From positions 48,600,249-48,664,248 of the forward strand of contig OY744533.1 in NCBI GenBank assembly GCA_963556195.1: a stretch of 64,000 bases of DNA, read 5' to 3'. A program made the translations under genes and the position numbers. Every line of letters begins with the position of its first letter. Position 1 is the first letter of the stretch. A model generated the notes under the pieces. That model had not been told where the DNA came from. It saw only the letters and a list, made by a program, of their open reading frames with translations, and did no database searches. This stretch comes from Sepiola atlantica (lineage: Eukaryota; Mollusca; Cephalopoda; Sepiida; Sepiolidae). This document shows positions 62,100 through 64,000 of this stretch, piece by piece.

Positions 62100-62480
62100 T
62101 AAGTCGAGAAGTAAGGCTTGCTGATCCTAACGATCTGGGAGGCGGGACAGGAAAGTGACGGTCTGTGAGAAGGAATGTACAATTGAGAAACTATGCGTGC
62201 TGTTATTAGCTGTGTCTGTGTAGCTCGACAAATCAAGCCAATCTGTTTGAATGGATGACGTCATCCTTTTGTTACTTCAGCGTTTGTGAGATTATAAATG
62301 ATTTTATCCTGATGTCTTCAACCTGTTTTAGTGGATGATGTAGTCTTTTGTGACGTTATAAAGGATTTGCCCGGGGTCTTCGAACTCTAAATAGTGGATG
62401 ACGTCATTTTTGTGACATTATCCCTTCTGCACAAAGAAGACAAGGAAAAAGAATGCACCAAAAAAATCCACCGAGTTTTC
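62100..62480. other. threefold weak repeat with GTGGATGACGTCAT
   Basis: GGATGACGTCATCC near 62,254, GTGGATGATGTAGTCTTTTG near 62,332 and GTGGATGACGTCATTTTTGT near 62,393 recur at 60-80 bp spacing, each preceded by a CTTCAACCTGTTT or CTTCGAACTC-like piece. TGACGTCA is the CRE consensus, but no gene start is nearby. Confidence 0.5.
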
Positions 62481-62487
62481 ACAGTAA

Positions 62488-62562
<75 letters not shown>

Positions 62563-62600
62563 TGAATAGAGAGGGGAGGGAGGGAGGGAGGGAGGGTGGG
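62488..62600. repeat. (GATA)18 and (GGGA)n microsatellites
   Basis: GATA run to 62,561 then GAGGGGAGGGAGGGAGGG-type run to about 62,596. A Tyr/Leu/Ser/Ile-repeat frame on the minus strand is an artefact. Confidence 0.96.
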
Positions 62601-62910
62601 AGAGACAGAGATGGCATATTTCTGCAAATAAAAAAATGAATGCTGGGATATTTTATAGGATTTTCCGGTGACAATATCTTTTAATAAAATAACTGCCAGT
62701 CAGCGGGAAATTGGATTTACGTTTCTCTCTCCCCCCCCCCCCCTTGCGTTATTTACAGGCTTGTTCCGCGATTTTTGTATATTTTTTTTTTACTTTTGTT
62801 TATCACATATAATTTACATATTCATGGCGTCTTCTTACGATTTCTTTACGACATCGAGCTGACACTTCGTGAACGGCAAACACTTCGAAGACATCAGCTC
62901 TTAATTTACG

Positions 62911-62966
62911 GAGAAGAAGAAGAAGAAGAAGAAGAAGAAGAAGAAGAAGAAGAAGAAGAAGAAGAG
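62911..62966. repeat. (GAA)18 microsatellite
   Basis: Uninterrupted GAA/AGA triplets encoding poly-Glu on plus and poly-Leu on minus. No gene is supported. Confidence 0.96.
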
Positions 62967-63486
62967 AATTTGTAAAAAAAAACAACGAATAAAAGATTGC
63001 GCTCATTTTTCTTTTTTTCGTGGTCTATCTTTTATTTTTAGTTGATCTTGGATTTTTTACGTGTGGATCCTTCCCATGTCAATATGGAGTCGACCATTCT
63101 TCATCACAGAATCCGGATAGAATTTCTTTGCATATAAAAAAACGAACAAAATAAGAAAGAAGAATACGTTTAAAAATTAGAGAAAAAAAGGCAAATATTA
63201 TTTTACAAAAAGACAACTAAATCTAATGAGCATTTCTGAAATATGAAACTGCGTTGAATTAGAACGTACACAAAAATAACGCAATGCTAGTTTTTTATTT
63301 TCATTTTTTAAGTGTGTGTGTTCTAATGGATGTACTTCAATAGGGAGACCGCACAGAAGTTGCGTCAAGCAACTAAAAGAGGACTCAAAATGCACCTATG
63401 AAGACATACCTGGTGCGATTAAGTGTAGAGCGACATGCCGTATCTGTAACTTGGTTGGCGCCACTCTTTTCTTCTTGTCTACACTC

Positions 63487-63488
63487 TT

Positions 63489-63519
<31 letters not shown>

Positions 63520-63562
63520 ATCTACCTACCTACCTATCTATCTATCTTTCTCACACACACAC
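63487..63562. repeat. (CT)n/(CTAT)n/(CA)n compound microsatellite
   Basis: CT, CTAT, CTAC and CA runs in succession, directly before the LINE fragment on the right. Confidence 0.95.
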
Positions 63563-63920
63563 AGACGTGATGTTGCTAGTCTCAGTCTTTTTCTATAAAT
63601 ACTATTATAGCATGTGTGTTTCAGAATTATCTGATCTATTCATTGTTTCCTTTTGTTCCAGCTCGTTTGTCTAGTAGTCTTTACCGATTCGCTGTTTTGA
63701 TAGCTCGTCCTATTCTAGTAGCTTCTTTCCAAGAACTGCTGGCTTGTGAAACTCCCTTCTTGCTGACTGTTTTCTTCCTAACTAGAGCCTTGGTCTTTTC
63801 AAGACTAAGATCAACAGGCATCTCCTGTCTTTGCGATAATCATCTTTCGTTCTTTTTAGCTCCTTACATCAAGTGGCTTCATGCCTTGTTTGGAGAGATT
63901 CCTATAAAAAAACAAGGGGG
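63560..63920 (+). pseudogene. LINE C-terminal and 3' end, copy 3
   Basis: The plus strand encodes HRRDVASLSLF, then after a one-base insertion FYKYYYSMCVSELSDLF and FVPARLSSSLYRF (another shift), then LVASFQELLACETPFLLTVF, ALVFSRL and LAPYIKWLHALFGE. It is the same family as 37,480-38,060 and 43,370-43,805 but on the opposite strand. The match ends at CCTATAAAAAAACAAGGGGG near 63,920, likely the element end. Confidence 0.87.
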
Positions 63921-64000
63921 GGTCAGGATCCGTGACACTAGCACGACTGGACGAGGAGAAACCCAGTATAAGTTTTTATATCTCGTGATATTATCTTCTT

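Overview
The window looks like repeat-dominated, AT-rich metazoan nuclear DNA, most likely from a mollusc and plausibly a cephalopod. The grounds are the very long (AT)n, (AAT)n and (GAAA)n microsatellites, several retroelement clades lying side by side, tRNA-like SINE fragments, U2-snRNA-like retroposed sequence and Helitron-like ends. No bacterial-style gene organisation is present. I could not identify an intact single-copy host protein gene, and most long open frames are by-products of microsatellites and minisatellites. The species call is inference; the repeat structures are read directly from the sequence.

Layout. 1-2.3 kb is polypurine and low-complexity DNA. 2.4-9 kb holds microsatellites, a dispersed repeat (copy A at 3.2-3.8 kb), two consecutive Penelope-like element (PLE) remnants at 4.9-6.5 kb, one with a GIY-YIG endonuclease domain, and a tandem array at 8.2-8.8 kb. 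9-18 kb is AT-rich with Helitron-like ends, dispersed-repeat copy B, a long foldback element and SINE pieces. 18.7-22.9 kb holds decayed minus-strand LINEs, the largest keeping endonuclease and reverse-transcriptase motifs. 24.9-27.5 kb is a DNA transposon with pogo-like termini and TA flanks. It is filled by about 118 copies of a 17-bp minisatellite that resembles its own terminal repeat.

28.1-34.3 kb is the best preserved unit: a Tx1/L1-type non-LTR retrotransposon. It has a gag-like ORF1 with a zinc knuckle and an ORF2 with an apurinic-type endonuclease and a reverse transcriptase with an intact YADD. It sits directly behind U2-snRNA-like 5' sequence, which suggests a U2-targeting element. 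It keeps its 5' end but lacks its 3' end, the reverse of normal LINE truncation.

34-45 kb has LINE 3' ends, paired dispersed repeats, an eightfold 104-bp array, a damaged mariner with an inverted duplication, and a near-perfect palindrome built on a U2-like motif. 45-54.4 kb has an internally deleted mariner with clear terminal inverted repeats, two arrays of one 36-37-bp satellite in opposite orientation, several minus-strand LINE tails and a mariner-type MITE. 54.3-56.3 kb is a long-terminal-inverted-repeat DNA transposon carrying a credible 3' exon of a protein I do not recognise, with a SINE nested in its intron-like part. 57-64 kb has a 37-bp satellite, a solo-LTR candidate inserted in an (AT)n tract, another minus-strand LINE with endonuclease and RT fragments, and a plus-strand LINE 3' end at the right edge.

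The coding pieces do not form a pathway. They are mobile elements, mostly dead. The interest lies in how they generate tandem repeats, palindromes and U2-linked sequence. Coordinates of degenerate repeats are approximate because I aligned by eye.
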